A stretch of 35,835 bases of DNA from a bacterium (GTDB taxonomy: Bacteria > DRYD01): contig JAUQQQ010000002.1 of the NCBI GenBank assembly GCA_030549815.1, forward strand, positions 47,530-83,364, given 5' to 3'. Position 1 is the stretch's first letter; each line of letters starts with the position of its first letter. Both the position numbers and the translations under genes were made by a program. Below, in pieces: positions 26,072-34,693 of this stretch. The notes below the pieces were generated by a model. That model ran no database searches. It was given only the letters and a program-made list of their open reading frames with translations, and was not told where the DNA came from.

Positions 26072-26085
26072 ACCTATTAATAGGT
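26072..26085. promoter_or_regulatory. Perfect 14-bp palindrome upstream of hemerythrin
   Basis: ACCTATTAATAGGT is a perfect palindrome 19 bases before the start codon. It could be an operator for a dimeric regulator, but no known box is matched with confidence. Confidence 0.4.
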
Positions 26086-26104
26086 AAAGGGGGAGGTGGT
26101 AAGG

Positions 26105-26614
26105 ATGCAAAGTGTAGATATACTTTACAACGAACATAGAGTTATTGAAAAAGCCCTGAATTTACTTGAGAAAATTAATCAAAAATTACATAATGATGAA
26201 AATGTTGATATACAGAAAATAGAGGGTTTGTTAGATTTCTTTATCAATTTTGCTGACGGATGCCATCATCTTAAGGAGGAAAATTCTTTATTCCCTATTT
26301 TGGAAAGAAAAGGAATATCGGGGCCAACTTTCGTAATGACTACCGAACACCAAGAAGGTAAAAAATTAATCCTAAAAATGAAAGAGTTATTACCTAACAT
26401 AAAAGAAAACAGAGAAGATTTCTTGGAAGCATCGAATGAATATGTTGAATTGCTGAAACAGCACATCTGGAAAGAGGATAACGTCCTATTTAACATGGCT
26501 AAAAACGTATTAAGCACTGATGAAGATATTACTATTACCAACGAATTCAAAAAATTGCAATGTAATTCAAAACACGATTACTACCACAATTTGATTGAAA
26601 AAATGGAAATATAA
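26105..26614 (+). CDS. Hemerythrin (HHE-domain) protein
   Basis: 169 aa. Start ATG 26105 (GGGGGAGGTGGTAAGG upstream). Iron ligands by pattern: His11 in YNEHRVIE, His54/His55 in CHHLKEE with Glu, His82 in TTEHQEGK, His120 and Glu124 in LLKQHIWKEDNVLF. The fold binds a di-iron site used for oxygen, NO or stress sensing in microbes living near the anoxic limit. The second His in HLKEEN and the KEDNVLF end match the standard HHE family. It precedes membrane-protein genes, separated by about 25 bases. Confidence 0.92.
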   Translation: MQSVDILYNEHRVIEKALNLLEKINQKLHNDENVDIQKIEGLLDFFINFADGCHHLKEENSLFPILERKGISGPTFVMTTEHQEGKKLILKMKELLPNIKENREDFLEASNEYVELLKQHIWKEDNVLFNMAKNVLSTDEDITITNEFKKLQCNSKHDYYHNLIEKMEI

Positions 26615-26639
26615 TAAAAATGGGGGGATGTGGGTTCCT

Positions 26640-27519
26640 ATGAGAACCCTACACAAATTGTTTATTATAGCGATAGTATTAATGCTTACTTTTTATCCGA
26701 TTTTTGCTAATCCTAACCCATCTATTTCTATTTCTTATACCTTCAGGTTTGAAAACTGGAATTATTTTAAATTCAGGCAATACCAAAACAGTTATAACTT
26801 TTATGGCTTAAAAATAAAACCTGTTTTGAATTTTCCATTTTCACAAAATGCTGGTTTACTCATAGGATTGAATTTAGTAAGCTTAGGAAATTTACCTTCT
26901 AATGCTGTTGCTCCTGCTCCTGCAGGCTTATTAGGTTTGGGAGCAAATTACTATTCATCTAACACTACTCTTAATAATTCATCTATAACTGCGGTTTGTA
27001 TAAGAGACTTACATTTTTACTATAAAAGCAACTCATTTTCTCTGAAAATAGGTAGATTTTCCTTTTCTGATGGGAATGAATTGATAGATAAATTTTCTCC
27101 CTCTTTAAAATTTTTAAAGAACACGAGAATTTCTCAAAGAATTTTGGGACCATTCGGATTTTCTTATGTTGAAAGAGCTTTCGATGGTATAACCTTTGAT
27201 TACAAACCTAATGATAATACTCAGCTAACTTTTCTTTATTCTAAACCGACTTATGGAGTTTTTGAATTATCTACCAAAAAATGATCAATTTTTTATTACT
27301 TTGGGAAAAGATTTTAAATCTTTGGCTTACACGAAAAAATTTGAAAAATACGAAATAGAGATAACTTCTGCTATAAGAAGAAACAAATTTAACTTAGACT
27401 TAGCAACAAGACTTAATATATCAGACAATTTCTCTATAAAAATAGGATGTCAAAACATCTTTTCAAAAAATCGAGAATTCTACATAAGGCCAAGATTTTT
27501 GTTTAATATAAAAATATAG
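26640..27519 (+). pseudogene. Frameshifted outer-membrane porin-like (alginate-export-like) gene
   Basis: The first frame has a signal peptide (MRTLHKLFIIAIVLML, cleavage after FA) and barrel-like text: SISISYTFRFENW, GRFSFSDGNE, and ISQRILGPFGFSYVERAFDG, a segment like the 'R.iGpfg.s.v.RsfDG' of alginate-export family porins. It stops at 27284 after ELSTKK. A second frame begins at 27253 and ends in FNIKI, a typical barrel C-terminus. The two read as one protein if one base is wrong near the A6 run at 27276-27281. At about 290 aa it is shorter than typical porins, so an internal loss is possible. Confidence 0.65.
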
Positions 27520-27555
27520 TTAGTTAATTCGTCTTATAATAAAGGAGGTTCTAAA

Positions 27556-28873
27556 ATGAGAAAACAAAAAATAACCTTAAAAATAATACTAATTAATTTT
27601 ATTTGTTTTTTACTTTTCGTAATGTTTCTTTCTTTTGCAGAAGAAAATATACAAGAAAAATTCAAAGACAGGAATTTATCTATAAGACAAAAATACGATG
27701 ATAATTTGAAAAGTTATGGAGTTTTCAATCAAAGTGCATTTTTACCTAATATTTCAGTTATAACAGATTTCTCTTTTAAATAATTACAATATTAATGAAG
27801 ATTTAAATCTTTTTACTCCTGGTTTTTATAATCAAAACCCTCTTAATACAAAAGGGTTTAATTTGAATTATAGTGAATTAAATATTAATGCTTCTGTTGA
27901 TCCATATTTTGATCTTTACTTTGTTTCATCTTTCAATGAAAATAATGTTGAAATAGAGGAAGCTTATGCTGTAACAAGATCATTATCAGGTTTTCAATTA
28001 AAAATAGGAAAATTTAGAAGTTCTTTTGGAAGAATTAATTCACAGCACGAACATGTTTGGGATTTTGCAACACCACCAATGATATATGAACTTTTCTTAA
28101 CAGATGAAATGTTAAATGAAAAAGGTATTCAAATAAATTATCTTTTCCCATCAAATATATACATATTATCAGGTATAGAGTTATTACAAGGGGATAATGA
28201 AATGAGCTTTGGAAACAGTAGTATATCTATAAACACAAGGTTGGATGGTACTGGGCAAGACATTCTAATTAAATCTCCTACAAAACCTAATTTATTTGTT
28301 GGATTTGTAAAAACATCTTTTGATGTAGGGAATCTTTCAGTTTTAACAGGTTTTTCTTTTGCTACTGGTCAATCAAGATTTGATAAAATCCAAGATCAAA
28401 ACTTTGCTTTTTCAGGGAAAACTAAACTATATAACTTTGAGTTAACCGCAAAATATTTTATAGATTCTTACAGATACATATCTTTTCAAACTGAATACAT
28501 ACAAAGGTCAAGAAAAGGTAATTCTTATGAATACGATAATCTTGGAGATTTAGTAACAAATCAATATGATTCTAATCAATCTGGCTTTTATAGTCAAATA
28601 GTATATAGGTTTAATAAACAGTGGCGAATAGGATTACAATATAATAAAATAACCAATAACTCAGTAAAAATAAATGGATTAAATCAGAGTTTACCAGTTA
28701 ATTTAGATGCTAATTATTTAATGTTGGATTTTAATCCAACAGAGTTTTCAAGAATTAGGATACAATATGGAAACAAAGATTACCTTTTTGAAAATACAAA
28801 TAAGAAAAGAATTAATGAGTTTATTTTACAATTTAATTTTGCTATAGGATCTCATGGTGCACATCCATTTTAA
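27556..28873 (+). pseudogene. Frameshifted metal-associated outer-membrane protein
   Basis: Frame 1 (27556-27783) has a signal peptide (LKIILINFICFLLFVMF) and ISVITDFSF; frame 2 continues from about 27779 as NNYNINEDLNLFTPGFYNQN, FNLNYSELNINASVDPYFDL, EIEEAYAVTRSLSGFQLKIG, KFRSSFGRINSQHEHVWDFA and ends HGAHPF. A single extra A near 27778-27780 explains the break. The family recalls barrel proteins found beside ZnuA-type zinc transporters in other Gram-negatives, often termed zinc-regulated. AAAGGAGG precedes the ATG. The ZnuA-like gene follows 33 bases after the stop, supporting a metal-uptake role. Confidence 0.75.
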
Positions 28874-28906
28874 TAAAAAATAGAAAAAGAAAGGGGATTG
28901 ATAAAA

Positions 28907-29797
28907 ATGAAATTATATAGATCGATACTTATTTTTATCTTTATTATTTTCTCTATCACATTTGCTAAAGTTAAGGTTGTAGTTAGTTATCCATGGATAG
29001 GGTACTTAGTTAATGAAATAGGCAAAGATAAAGTTGATGTTTTTATTCTTGGAAAAGGGACAGAAGATCCACATTTCATTGTTCCTAAACCATCTTACAT
29101 AGCAAAATTAAGAAATGCTGATTTATTAATCATTCAAGGGGCATCGTTGGAAATTGGTTTTATACCTGCACTTATCTCACAAGCTAATAATCCAAAAATA
29201 CAACCGGGTAATAATGGATTTCTTGATTTATCTAAAACTGTTGATTTAATAGAAAAACCGGAGAAAGTGTCGAGAGCAATGGGAGATGTTCATCCCGATG
29301 GAAATCCACATTACAATTTAGATCCAAATAACATACCTATCTTGGCAAATGCAATAGAAATGAAACTTTCGCAAGTAGATAATTCTAACTCCAGTTTCTA
29401 TAAATCTAATCTACAAATTTTCCTTTCTAAATGGAACGAAAAACTAAAATATTGGAATGAAGAATTTGGAAAATTGAGAGGATCAAAGGTAATCGAATAC
29501 CACAAAAAATATGACTATCTTTTTACGAGATATGGTATTGAAATAGTAGAGACCATTGAGCCATTACCAGGTATACCACCAACAGCAAAATATATTCAGG
29601 AAATAATATCAAACTCAAAAAGTTTGAATGTAAAATATGTAATAGTTGATGTTTATAATGATAAAAAAGCTGCACAATATGTTGCACAAAGCATAGGTGC
29701 TAAATTTGTTGTGTTACCCCAGGATATTGGAGCATTACCTAACGTTAATGATCTTTTTCAATTATTTGATACTATCCTTAATTTATTAACAAAATGA
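28907..29797 (+). CDS. znuA: Zinc/manganese ABC transporter substrate-binding protein
   Basis: 296 aa from the ATG at 28907, which AAGGGG precedes by 10 bases. A signal peptide (ILIFIFIIFSITFA) leads into the ZnuA/PsaA cluster A-I fold: VVSYPWIGYLVNEIGKDKV, DPHF with His56, DVHPDGNPHY with His129 and His135, IEYHKKYDYLF with a late His, and VIVDVYNDKK with a C-lobe Asp. The EDPH and GNPHYNLDP motifs are classic. Imports zinc or manganese with the adjacent permease. Stop overlaps permease start (ATGA). Confidence 0.9.
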   Translation: MKLYRSILIFIFIIFSITFAKVKVVVSYPWIGYLVNEIGKDKVDVFILGKGTEDPHFIVPKPSYIAKLRNADLLIIQGASLEIGFIPALISQANNPKIQPGNNGFLDLSKTVDLIEKPEKVSRAMGDVHPDGNPHYNLDPNNIPILANAIEMKLSQVDNSNSSFYKSNLQIFLSKWNEKLKYWNEEFGKLRGSKVIEYHKKYDYLFTRYGIEIVETIEPLPGIPPTAKYIQEIISNSKSLNVKYVIVDVYNDKKAAQYVAQSIGAKFVVLPQDIGALPNVNDLFQLFDTILNLLTK

Positions 29798-30558
29798 TAG
29801 ATTTGTTTTTCAAATCTTTGTTAATAAGTGGATTACTTGGTTTTATATATTCTTACTTTGGAATGGAAATAGTAAGGAGAGGGATAATATTTACCGATAT
29901 TGCAATTGCACAGTTTTCTGCTGTAGGTTTAGCTATAGGTATTACATTTTTAACTAATGCAGGATTTCTTCCTCTTATCTTTGGTTTATTAGCAGCAATC
30001 CTTATATCCACTGCATCCAGTAGTAAAGAAAAAGAAGAAGAAAAAATGGAAAAAAGGAAAAATTTAACGGAAGCGTTCATTGGTATGCTTTATTCTTTAG
30101 GGCTATCTTTATCCGTATTGATACTTTCAAGAAATCCACATGGTATGGAAGAATTCATAAATCTGACAGCAAATGATATACTTTTTGCCAATTACTACGA
30201 TATTTTTAAAATTTTTGCTCTATTTTTAATAGTATTGATTTGGATAATTTTGGAGAAAAGGATAAATTTAATTTTTCCGAAACTAAAGGAACTGATGTTT
30301 TTTGTTTTATTTGCCTTATCTGTTACACTGTCGGTAAAGATAGTAGGTGTATTAATAATATTTTCTTTACTTGTTTCTCCTGCACTTGTTTCCACTTTAT
30401 TTAATAAAAACTTTATTTTTGCATGGATTTATGGAACAATCGTTAGTTTAGCAGCGATTATTATATCTTTTCATTTTGATTTTCCAACAGGATTTGCTAT
30501 TGTTTTTCTTCATTCCTTTCTATCAATCCTTACATTTTTCATAAAGAAGGATTATTAA
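29794..30558 (+). CDS. znuB: Zinc/manganese ABC transporter permease (ABC-3 family)
   Basis: 254 aa with about seven membrane helices and the ABC-3 core: GMEIVRRGIIFTDIAIAQFS, AVGLAIGITFL, EEFINLTANDILF, and LSVTLSVKIVGVLIIFSLLV followed by SPALVSTLF. An insert of charged residues (SSKEKEEEKMEKRKN, about 72-86) lies in a cytoplasmic loop. It is coupled to znuA. A ZnuC-type ATPase gene is not present downstream or upstream in the window, so one must be encoded elsewhere if the system works. No strong terminator follows. Confidence 0.92.
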   Translation: MIDLFFKSLLISGLLGFIYSYFGMEIVRRGIIFTDIAIAQFSAVGLAIGITFLTNAGFLPLIFGLLAAILISTASSSKEKEEEKMEKRKNLTEAFIGMLYSLGLSLSVLILSRNPHGMEEFINLTANDILFANYYDIFKIFALFLIVLIWIILEKRINLIFPKLKELMFFVLFALSVTLSVKIVGVLIIFSLLVSPALVSTLFNKNFIFAWIYGTIVSLAAIIISFHFDFPTGFAIVFLHSFLSILTFFIKKDY

Positions 30559-30818
30559 GGAATTCATTAATTTTTACCAAAATAAATATTATACTTTACA
30601 ACTCTTGGATTTTAGTACTGACAAAAATAATCGTAGATTGTTGTATTTTATGTAGATGGGGAATTAGAGAATATTGCAGTAATACTTTTTTTATTTATTT
30701 TCAATTTAATAAACATTTTTATTTAATAAAAATTGATTTATAACCTTTTCATTAGAATCTTTCTTTTTTAATTAATTCTAGTTAATTAAATAGAATTATA
30801 GCAGCAACTGTTGATAAT
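30559..30818. other. Convergent intergenic region, no gene
   Basis: 260 bases between convergent znuB-like and acpS ends. It has AT-rich inverted repeats (TTAATTAA twice at about 30768-30790) but no hairpin with a run of T that I would call a terminator. No ORF is convincing. Confidence 0.6.
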
Positions 30819-31214
30819 TTAATAAAAAAGCAAAATTAAACTCATCGATACAGTGTAGTTAGTTTCATGACTTATACTAATATTAATCCTTAAATCCTTA
30901 ACCTTTAGCTCATTTTTTATTTTTTCTAAATGAATTTTCTCTATTTGGACAGTTGAAAAAGGAATAACAGTAATATTTTTGAAATTCGGTTTGAATTTAA
31001 GTGCTTTTGTAATTGATTCTTTCGCAGAGAATCTACCCGCCAAAAATTCTACTTTTCTTTTCTCATTTTTTATCTGTTCAAAAGATTCAATTTCAGTTGG
31101 ACTTAAAACTCGTTGAATAAATTTTTGATCTCTTATTTTTTTTCTTATTCTCCTATTATCAACGATATCTATCCCAGTTGCTATGTTGATATTTTCTGAG
31201 ATTCGTAATTCCAT
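30819..31214 (-). CDS. acpS: Holo-[acyl-carrier-protein] synthase
   Basis: 131 aa. Phosphopantetheinyl transferase of the AcpS class: GIDIVDNRRI with metal Asp16, EFLAGRFSAKESITKAL with Glu66 and Lys70-region, and INISISHETNYTVSMSLI. It primes ACP for fatty acid synthesis. It is about 10 residues longer than common AcpS. The only ATG in frame overlaps galE by 34 bases; the first 12 residues are unconserved, so a later non-ATG start is possible. Last gene of the mtaB-galE-acpS run. Confidence 0.93.
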   Translation of the reverse strand: MELRISENINIATGIDIVDNRRIRKKIRDQKFIQRVLSPTEIESFEQIKNEKRKVEFLAGRFSAKESITKALKFKPNFKNITVIPFSTVQIEKIHLEKIKNELKVKDLRINISISHETNYTVSMSLILLFY

Positions 31215-32179
31215 ACGGATTGTAATATATCTTCTATTGTGTATTTTGGATAAAATCCAAGTTTGTTTTTTATCTTATTTGCTTTAGCAACAAGTGCAGG
31301 TACATCCCCTTCCCTCCTACTATCAATAATATATCTAAAATTCTTATTTACCTTTCCCTTAAACATTTCAATTGCTTTTAAAACAACCTCCATTACTGAA
31401 TATCCATTATTTATACCAACATTAAAGATTTCATTTTTAATTTCCTCACCAAGTAATTTTCTTAATGAAAGAAAATGGGCATTAGCTAAGTCTTCAATAT
31501 GAATAAAATCTCTTATACAAGTTCCATCAGGAGTAGGAAAATCATTACCAAAAATCTTAAAAATATTACCTTCTAACATTGATCTAATTAATAAAGGTAT
31601 CAAATGGGTTTCAGGATTATGTTCCTCTCCAATACCATCTATAGCACCAGCAGGATTAAAATATCTTAAAATTACATAATTAATTCCTCTTTCAGAATAT
31701 TTTAATATTAAATCCTCGCAAATTTTTTTTGAAATTGCATAAGTAGATACAGGTTTTAAAGGATGATCTTCATCAATAGGTAAATATTCAGCAACACCAT
31801 ATACACTCGCACTCGATGAAAATATCAAATTACTAACAGCGTATTTTTTCATAAGTTCCAATAAATTTAAAGTCGAATTAATATTGTTATGAAAATATTT
31901 ATATGTTTCCTTTTCAGATTCTGAAACGATTGTATATGCTGCAAAATGGATTACTCCATCTACCTTTGTATCATTGAAAACAGTTTCTAATAAATCCATT
32001 CTACACATATCAATCTTGTAAAATTTTATGTTATTGGGGAATAAAATTTGCAATTTTTTTATATTTTGCGTTTCTTCTTTATCTATAATTATACATTTAA
32101 AATTTGGGTTTAGTTTTAGGATAAAGAGAGCAGTACAAGCTCCAATATATCCAGCTCCACCTGTAAGAAGTATATTCAT
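31181..32179 (-). CDS. galE: UDP-glucose 4-epimerase
   Basis: 332 aa extended SDR: GGAGYIGACTALF (7-19, NAD loop), VIHFAAYTIVSES, FSSSASVYGVAEYLPIDEDH with Ser123, YAISKKICED with Tyr147 and Lys151, ILRYFNPAGA, and CIRDFIHIEDLANAH. This is the GalE subgroup pattern. Produces UDP-galactose for surface glycans. It starts inside the stop of mtaB (4-base overlap) and overlaps acpS at its 3' end, so the three are translated together. Confidence 0.95.
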   Translation of the reverse strand: MNILLTGGAGYIGACTALFILKLNPNFKCIIIDKEETQNIKKLQILFPNNIKFYKIDMCRMDLLETVFNDTKVDGVIHFAAYTIVSESEKETYKYFHNNINSTLNLLELMKKYAVSNLIFSSSASVYGVAEYLPIDEDHPLKPVSTYAISKKICEDLILKYSERGINYVILRYFNPAGAIDGIGEEHNPETHLIPLLIRSMLEGNIFKIFGNDFPTPDGTCIRDFIHIEDLANAHFLSLRKLLGEEIKNEIFNVGINNGYSVMEVVLKAIEMFKGKVNKNFRYIIDSRREGDVPALVAKANKIKNKLGFYPKYTIEDILQSVWNYESQKIST

Positions 32180-33501
32180 ACTGGCAGGGTAACTAAACCT
32201 TTTGCTACAGCAAAGTTACCCTTTTCCTCCTCTATCCCATCTATTTTTACTTTAACAAAGCAGTTCGCTTTATCAACGTTTGTTTTTATTCTTATAAAGT
32301 TATGCGTGTATCCGTATCCTCCTTCCTCAACTAAAATATCATATTCTTTACCTTGTCTTTCTGTGATAAAATTCTTGCTTTGTTCTAAACTTAAGATCAT
32401 TAATTTTTTTTCAAATTCTTTGACCTTTTCATGGTCAATCTTTATATGTCTCATTTTTTGATACGCAAGTGTATATGGCCTAAATGAAAAAGGGAAAATA
32501 TGGATTCTGTGAAATTTAGCTTTTTTAGCAGCCTCCAATGTTAGATTAAAATCTTCTTCTGTTTCAGTAGGAAATCCAACAATTATGTCTGTAGATATTC
32601 CTAAATCAGGAATTGTTCTATACAATTTATCTATAATATCGAGATATTGTTCTATAGTATAATTTCTTTTCATCAATTTTAATATTCTATTACTTCCACT
32701 TTGTAGAGATAGATGTAAGAATTTACATATTTTGGGAGAAGATGCCATTACCTCGATTAATTCTTCATCAAGTGTTATTAAATCCATCGAACTTAACCTT
32801 ACGCGAGCGTTTTCGGGAATATACGGAATAATTGCTTTTAGAAGTTTTGCTAAACTTGTATTTATATCCAATCCATACTCTCCTAAGCAAATACCTGTAA
32901 GTGTTATTTCTGCTCCAAAATCAGAATTATTTTCTATATTCTTACAAATATCTTTTATTTCATTAACTACTTGTTCTACTGGTTTGCTTCTACTTCTTCC
33001 TCGAGTATATGGAATTATACAAAAAGTACAGAAATGATTGCATCCATCTTGAACTTTAATATAGTATTTTGATCTTTGAATGAATTTTGGACTAATTTCT
33101 AAGGAATCGAAATGTAGTTTATCTATTATTTCTTTTTCTATTATTTCGATTACCTTTTCTTTTTGAGTAGAAGGTATTATGTAGATATTGTCAACATTTT
33201 TTTTCAATGATTCGTTATCTTGAACAATTCTTTCTTTTACTTGATTTATAAAGCTTTTATTAAGTGGAACAATACAACCGGTTATGAATATTTTTGAAGA
33301 AGGATTAGTAGCAAAAATTTTTCGGATTAATCTATAGGATTCTTTTTCTGCTTTATTTGTCACAGCACAAGTATTAAAAATAATAATATCAGCTTTTCCA
33401 TCTTTTGAAGGTTCAAAACCAAATTTCAATAATTTATCTTCAAAAAATTCTATTTCAGCTTGATTTACTCTACAACCTAAAAAATATGTGCTATACCTCA
33501 T
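32176..33501 (-). CDS. mtaB: tRNA t6A37 methylthiotransferase MtaB
   Basis: 441 aa. Adds a methylthio group to t6A37 of tRNA. N-terminal UPF0004 cysteines Cys10 (LGCRVNQAE), Cys45 (NTCAVT) and Cys76 (TGC), then the radical SAM triad Cys154, Cys158, Cys161 (CNHFCTFCIIPYTRG) and LSLQSGSNRILKLMKRNY. LGCRVNQAE favours MtaB over MiaB (GCQMN) and RimO (GC.kN..D). A short TRAM-like domain ends the protein. No ribosome site precedes the ATG, and TATAAAT lies close upstream (rough promoter), so the mRNA may be nearly leaderless. Confidence 0.92.
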   Translation of the reverse strand: MRYSTYFLGCRVNQAEIEFFEDKLLKFGFEPSKDGKADIIIFNTCAVTNKAEKESYRLIRKIFATNPSSKIFITGCIVPLNKSFINQVKERIVQDNESLKKNVDNIYIIPSTQKEKVIEIIEKEIIDKLHFDSLEISPKFIQRSKYYIKVQDGCNHFCTFCIIPYTRGRSRSKPVEQVVNEIKDICKNIENNSDFGAEITLTGICLGEYGLDINTSLAKLLKAIIPYIPENARVRLSSMDLITLDEELIEVMASSPKICKFLHLSLQSGSNRILKLMKRNYTIEQYLDIIDKLYRTIPDLGISTDIIVGFPTETEEDFNLTLEAAKKAKFHRIHIFPFSFRPYTLAYQKMRHIKIDHEKVKEFEKKLMILSLEQSKNFITERQGKEYDILVEEGGYGYTHNFIRIKTNVDKANCFVKVKIDGIEEEKGNFAVAKGLVTLPV

Positions 33502-33829
33502 ATATATTTATAATCCAACACAAAACACTAAAAATCCTTTTTTTTATTTAATATTATTCTTTTTTTTAGTTTCTGACTATTAACTAATTATCAAGTAGAT
33601 TTCATCGGTAATGATCCATTTAGATTTAATTTGTAGTATGTATAGCATAAATTTTTTAACTTAAGAGATATTCTAACAAGGAAACATCAATCTATATTAA
33701 GGGATAAAAACAAAATTCCAAAAGAATACTTTTAAAGTAGGGTAGGGGATTATAATTTGAAGGAATTTTTTGATAATTTTTTGAATAATAGGTAAAAGGG
33801 ACTTCTAAGTAAAAGATTAAAAAATTGTA
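33502..33829. other. Divergent intergenic region, no gene
   Basis: 328 bases between divergent mtaB and the MNT gene. TATAAAT on the minus strand near 33510 could be the mtaB promoter. Short coding-like scraps occur (RKHQSILRDKNKIPKEYF near 33680) but no gene is supported. No repeat or RNA hairpin stands out. Confidence 0.5.
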
Positions 33830-34252
33830 ATGAAAAGATACAGAGAAAAAATTAAGAAACAAATAATCGAATTGGAAAAACTTTTTGTAAGTGCTTACAA
33901 AGAAAGATTAATCTCATTAGTGATTTTTGGCTCTGTAGCAAATGATAAATTTACCCCTGAATCAGATATCGATTTGTTAATTATCCTGAAAAATAAGAGA
34001 AGTAGTTATGAAGAATTTGATTTTTACTTTGATAACGTCGAAAATAAAATGAAGTTCAATTTTCTTAGAATAAACCCATTGTTTAAAGATCTACAGGAAA
34101 TGAAGCCTTCATTACCATTCCTTTGGAGAACAAATTTTATAATTTTATTCGATAGACAAAATTTTTTCAAAAACTTTATTAATGAATTGGAAGAATTTAA
34201 GAAAAATAAAATAGTTATCAAAGAAAATTATGAAATTATAAATGACAAATAA
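33830..34252 (+). CDS. MNT-type nucleotidyltransferase (HEPN/MNT module)
   Basis: 140 aa. Minimal nucleotidyltransferase: VIFGSVANDKFTPESDIDLLII with the GS pair at 34-35 and metal carboxylates Asp46 and Asp48. The next gene's HEPN-like reading starts 10 bases inside its end, the classic order of MNT-HEPN toxin-antitoxin pairs, in which MNT is antitoxin by adenylylating the HEPN toxin. No clear ribosome site is before the ATG. It is longer than the shortest MNTs (about 100 aa), with a helical C-terminal tail. Function is inferred from family and partner. Confidence 0.88.
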   Translation: MKRYREKIKKQIIELEKLFVSAYKERLISLVIFGSVANDKFTPESDIDLLIILKNKRSSYEEFDFYFDNVENKMKFNFLRINPLFKDLQEMKPSLPFLWRTNFIILFDRQNFFKNFINELEEFKKNKIVIKENYEIINDK

Positions 34253-34647
34253 AAAATTAGGTTTAGATTATTACAAGAGAGCTTTTATTAGGTTTAAGTT
34301 AGTAATTTTTTTTATGAAAGAAGAAGACTATGCCGATGTTGTGAAGAATTTGTCAGGAAGTTGTAGAACTTTGTCAAAAGGCAATACTTATAATGATTGG
34401 GATTAACCCACCTAAGTGGTACGATGTAATAGATATAATAATAGAAAATAGAGAAAAAATCCCTGAACATATATTTAAGGAAATTTTAGGTTTAAGGAAG
34501 GATACAAAATGGTTGAGATCCCAGAGAGAAATTTCTTTTTATGGATCAGATGACTTTATACCTACTACTGAATACTCAATTTCTGATGCTAATAAAGCAA
34601 TTGAAATAGCTCAAAAATTCATAAAAATAACCCAAAATTTTATCTAA
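34242..34647 (+). pseudogene. Frameshifted HEPN-domain partner of the MNT gene
   Basis: From ATG 34242 the frame reads LGLDYYKRAFIRFKLVIFFM and KEEDYADVV, then shifts near 34341-34350. In the next frame it continues ICQEVVELCQKAILIMIGIN, PPKWYDVIDIIIENREKIPE and ISDANKAIEIAQKF, to the stop at 34647. The combined text (about 134 aa) matches the HEPN family ('YkrA..rl......yadvvr.sqe.vEl.lKA.L...gi..Pk.HDv...l....'). One surplus base explains the break. A typical Rx4-6H motif is not seen; PKWYDV has Tyr where His is common. Confidence 0.75.
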
Positions 34648-34693
34648 AAATAACCTATTTAATTTCAAAAAAATAAAAAAGGGGGGAAAAATA

